Assembly: GCA_963820955.1 (NCBI GenBank)
Contig: CAWGCA010000018.1
Span: 6,154-70,153 of the forward strand
DNA: 64,000 nucleotides
From: CAWGCA01 sp963820955
Lineage (GTDB): Bacteria; Pseudomonadota; Gammaproteobacteria; Chromatiales; Chromatiaceae
Reading direction: 5' to 3'
Part shown: positions 61,388-64,000 of the stretch, piece by piece
How the letters are laid out: each line of letters begins with the position of its first letter
Numbering within the stretch: the first letter of the stretch is position 1
Notes under the pieces: generated by a model
Databases searched by the model: none
What the model saw: the letters and a program-made list of their open reading frames with translations, nothing else
Told to the model about the DNA's origin: nothing
Made by a program: the position numbers and the translations under genes

Positions 61388-63022
61388 ATGAACCGAGTTG
61401 ATGCCAATGGAATTGAGACTTTCGAAACTGAGGTGCTTATAGTTGGTGGCGGTGTCACCGGCACCGGCATTATGCGTGATCTGGCGCTACGGGGTATACA
61501 TTGCCTGTTGATTGATCGGCGGGACCTAAACGCCGGTGCCTCCGGTGGCAATCACGGTCTACTGCACAGTGGCGGGCGTTATGTCTACGCCGACGCGGAT
61601 ACTGCGGCCGAGTGTCGGCAGGAGGGAGATATCCTCAAGCGTGTCGCGGCCGAGTGTATCGATGAGTGCGGCGGTCTTTTCGTGGCAGTGGAGGGGGATG
61701 ATGCCGACTATGCCGGGCGTTTTCCGGAGTGCTGTGAGCGGGCAGGAATCGAATCTACTACCCTGACCCCGGCGGAGGCCAAAGGGCTGGAACCGAGTTT
61801 GTCGGATAAGGTGTTTGCCGCCTACGTGGTGCCCGATGCCACAGTGGATCCGTTTCGAATTACGCTGGAAAACGTCAATCACGCGCAGCAACTGACCGAC
61901 AGCATCTTTCTGCCTCACACCGAGGTGACGGGTTTCGAGATCAAAGAGGGTGTGATCACCAGCACGCTGTGCCGAAACAGTCACACGGGTGGCGCTCGGC
62001 GTATTCTCGCGCAACAAATTGTCAACGCTGCCGGGGCCTGGGCGATGGATATAGCGCGACTCGCAGGTTGCACCGATGTCCATCTTCTTTATTCCAAAGG
62101 CACCCTGATTGTCAGCAATACCCGGGTTGCCGGGGGGGTCATCAATCGCCTACGTCCCCCGGGGGACGGCGATATTCTTGTTCCTGGCGGCACTATCTCC
62201 CTGCTGGGCACCACCTCCGACAATGTCGATAACCTGGGGGACATTCGGCCCACGGTGGAAGAGGTGGAGCGGAACCTGATTGAGGGAATGGCGATGGTGC
62301 CCTGCCTCAGGGATACTCGTTTCATTCGTGCCTTTTCCGGCGTTCGTCCTCTGTTGATGGCCGCCGGCGCCGGCGCGGACGGGCGCAAGGCAAGTCGTGG
62401 TTTCGTCTTGTTCGACCACAAGGACCAGGGACTGGTTAATTTTGCCACGGTGACTGGCGGAAAACTCACCACCTTTCGCCTAATGGCAGAAAGGACCGGT
62501 GATCTGGTCGCCAGTCGTCTGGGTAACGATAGGCCTTGCAGGACGGCTACCGAGCTTCTGCCTTCGGGGGATGCCGTACGCTGGACCGAGCCAGGTTTTG
62601 CGCCGCGCTTCTGGTACCGGCGACAGGACCCGGCGGATATGATCCTGTGCGAATGTGAGATGGTGCCTCAGTCAGCCATCGACTCGATCGTGGCATCGGC
62701 CCCAGGTGCAGAAAAACAGATGACGCTGCAGGCCATCGGCATACGCAGCCGGGTCGGCAAAGGCTCTTGCCAGGGTTCATTCTGCAGTATCCGTGTTGCT
62801 TCCTATCTGTATGACCGCGGAGTGTACGACTCGAGCAAAGGGCTGATCCATACGCGCGATTTTGTGCGTGAGCGCTTCAAAGGCATTCGGCCGGTGTTGT
62901 GGGGTGAGCAGATGCCGCAGATGGAACTTGCCGAAGCACTGCACTGCAGCCTGTTCGGGCTTGACTATGTTAATGATGACGGCCCCTCAGAAGATAGCGG
63001 CTCCATCCAGGAGCCGTCATGA
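61388..63022 (+). CDS. glpA: Anaerobic glycerol-3-phosphate dehydrogenase subunit A
   Basis: The 544-residue flavoprotein oxidises glycerol 3-phosphate to DHAP. It has the FAD loop VLIVGGGVTGTGIMRDLALRG, LDRRDLNAGASGGNHGLLHSGGRYV, an FAD/substrate region SYVxPDATVDPFR (AYVVPDATVDPFRI), and the C-terminal BFD-type 2Fe-2S domain (CECEMVP; GKGSCQGSFC). The length equals GlpA. It overlaps glpB by four bases (ATGA) and follows the HdrD-like gene by 12 bases. Together they form an electron pathway from glycerol 3-phosphate to the quinone pool. Confidence 0.94.
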   Translation: MNRVDANGIETFETEVLIVGGGVTGTGIMRDLALRGIHCLLIDRRDLNAGASGGNHGLLHSGGRYVYADADTAAECRQEGDILKRVAAECIDECGGLFVAVEGDDADYAGRFPECCERAGIESTTLTPAEAKGLEPSLSDKVFAAYVVPDATVDPFRITLENVNHAQQLTDSIFLPHTEVTGFEIKEGVITSTLCRNSHTGGARRILAQQIVNAAGAWAMDIARLAGCTDVHLLYSKGTLIVSNTRVAGGVINRLRPPGDGDILVPGGTISLLGTTSDNVDNLGDIRPTVEEVERNLIEGMAMVPCLRDTRFIRAFSGVRPLLMAAGAGADGRKASRGFVLFDHKDQGLVNFATVTGGKLTTFRLMAERTGDLVASRLGNDRPCRTATELLPSGDAVRWTEPGFAPRFWYRRQDPADMILCECEMVPQSAIDSIVASAPGAEKQMTLQAIGIRSRVGKGSCQGSFCSIRVASYLYDRGVYDSSKGLIHTRDFVRERFKGIRPVLWGEQMPQMELAEALHCSLFGLDYVNDDGPSEDSGSIQEPS

Positions 63023-63549
63023 TTCAAGCGCCTCGTCACTATAAGACCCAACTGGCCGTGATCGGTTCAGGTTTGGCGGGTTTTGCCACCAGCATCTTCG
63101 CCCTGGAGCGTGGTATCTCCACCGCCCAGGTGGGCAGTACCGGTGCCATCGCCTACACCACCGGCTATCTCGATCTACTGGGCAGCCACCGGCATTGTCT
63201 GTTGGACAATCCCTGGAGTGGGCTGGATGCCCTGCGCGATGAAGAGCCCAACCACCCATTGTCCCGCATTGGCAACGATGATATCCGTACCGCATTTGTC
63301 CAGTTCACCAAGACCCTGTCCGAGATGGGTGTCGGTTATACCCGGCCGGGTGAAAGCAATCTATTCGCACTGTCGCCAGCCGGCACCACGAAACCGACTT
63401 TGTCTGTACCCTCGACCATGCGGTCCGGGGTCGAGGCCGGAAAGTCTAGTGTCAACGCAATGATCATCGATTTCGAGGGGCTCAAGGGCTTCAGTGCGAG
63501 GGAGCTGGTCGCTAATTTCAAGGCGTCCTGGCCTCAGCTTTCGGCTTGA
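63019..63549 (+). pseudogene. glpB: Anaerobic glycerol-3-phosphate dehydrogenase subunit B, truncated
   Basis: The 176-residue frame starts with the GlpB flavin-binding region (LAVIGSGLAGFATSIFALERG, YTTGYLDLLGS) and reads to ELVANFKASWPQLSA, then stops. GlpB is normally about 420 residues, so the C-terminal half is absent. A +1 shift near 63536 gives SFRLD, which could continue GlpB, but that frame diverges and stops at 63608-63610. Sequence after 63549 is unlike GlpB. The loss may reflect a real rearrangement or an assembly join near the window edge. Confidence 0.8.
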
Positions 63550-63741
63550 CGCCGTCCTTGAGCAGGTGCTTTGGCTGCAGGCACAAGTTGAGACTTCTCA
63601 TCTTGGCTAGTTTTAGTCTGGTTCGTTACCGGGTTAAGGCCACAGATCCGTGTCCTCAGTGACATTATGTCCGGAAGCACCGCGCAGAGAGCACACTCCG
63701 CTGTGTCAAAGGGACAGTCGATTACTTTCGTCTAGGAGATT

Positions 63742-63894
63742 ATGCTCATCGCGTATGCTTGGGTGTTGGCGGTCACACTAGCCGTACTCGGATGCTGCGA
63801 AGCTGTGCGATTAGATCAAGTGCAGCTACTGGGGACACACAATAGCTTTCATATTGCTTCGGATGACAGGCTTAGACCACGTCACAGAGTATGA
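63742..63894 (+). pseudogene. Truncated lipoprotein-like gene with PI-PLC X-type GTHNS motif
   Basis: A 50-codon frame with TAGGAG 6 bases before ATG. It has a signal-like start (MLIAYAWVLAVTLAVLGC, lipobox-like VLGC) and then QVQLLGTHNSFHIA, the catalytic-strand motif of bacterial PI-PLC X-domain proteins (GTHNS). The frame stops at 63892-63894 where the family would continue for over 200 residues. It is therefore a fragment. Together with the truncated glpB it points to damaged or rearranged sequence at the right edge. Confidence 0.45.
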
Positions 63895-64000
63895 TCGCCG
63901 TTGTGTTTAATGCATTTGTATGTGTCTTTGTCAATGGTGGTGTACTTGCCGCGCAGCGTCATCGGGGCACCGAGCCCCCGGCGATCACAACCTCTGCAGC
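63882..64000 (-). other. Open frame entering from the right edge, unidentified
   Basis: On the minus strand a frame is open from the edge to a TGA at 63884-63882, giving about 39 residues with the segment TLRGKYTTIDKDTYKCIKHN. It carries CRGCDRR near the edge. It is not recognised and overlaps the PLC-like fragment. It may be the end of a gene outside the window or a chance frame. Confidence 0.25.

Overview
The window looks like chromosomal DNA of a gammaproteobacterium, most likely an autotrophic or facultative sulfur oxidiser of the Chromatiales/Sedimenticola/Thiodiazotropha type. This placement is an inference. It rests on the class III PHA synthase tail, a DsrC/TusE-family protein, a SoxW-like periplasmic thioredoxin, the GspA/GspB pair, DUF2058 and DUF1244 proteins, and a gamma-type CCA transferase. 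No rRNA, tRNA, CRISPR array or complete insertion sequence is visible. Gene density is moderate, and many gaps are filled with small inverted-repeat elements rather than genes.

Layout. 1-7.4 kb: PHA synthase tail, GMP reductase, old yellow enzyme, 3-methyladenine glycosylase, a Ca2+-type P-ATPase and Hsp20. 8.2-14.2 kb: poorly characterised genes, including a lysine-tailed HTH protein, a HAMP receptor with no output domain, a zinc-ribbon membrane protein, a two-domain thioredoxin and two small orphans. 14.7-17.3 kb: class II aldolase and PpnN nucleosidase, the latter apparently starting at ATA. 17.3-25.6 kb: a transglutaminase / circularly permuted ATP-grasp / alpha-E operon facing an Anbu proteasome-like hydrolase. 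This is a predicted but uncharacterised peptide-making and peptide-degrading system. 25.6-31.2 kb: an MFS transporter, a NifX-like protein, an unusual 2Fe-2S/flavin reductase-like protein and a thioredoxin. 31.5-36.7 kb: a DsrC-like protein lacking its terminal cysteine, a PQQ-type sugar dehydrogenase, a pair of membrane coiled-coil paralogues, DUF1244, a small secreted protein and a HEAT/TPR membrane protein. 37.3-46.3 kb: malate dehydrogenase, a rhodanese/metallo-beta-lactamase-fold protein, GspB and GspA-like proteins, and GlgX. 46.7-56.9 kb: small metal-domain protein, HNH nuclease, cold-shock protein, UspA, DUF2058, a membrane Cache-like/AlbA_2 protein, Cca, a second copy of the secreted protein, an SLC13 permease and an Mth938-like protein. 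57.3-64 kb: phosphoglycerate mutase with a PfkB kinase, then an HdrD/GlpC-like, GlpA and truncated GlpB operon, ending in sequence that looks rearranged.

Two themes stand out. First, the window carries several families of miniature inverted-repeat elements. The main one has about nine full or degenerate copies plus fragments, is about 150 bp, and has 17-bp ends. One repeat fragment seems to supply the ribosome-binding site of ppnN. Second, there are several unexplained protein families: the secreted DMIYG pair, the membrane coiled-coil pair, the lysine-tailed HTH protein and the Cache-like/AlbA_2 fusion. Central carbon genes (fba, gpmI, pfkB, mdh, glgX, glp) are scattered rather than grouped, apart from gpmI-pfkB and glp.
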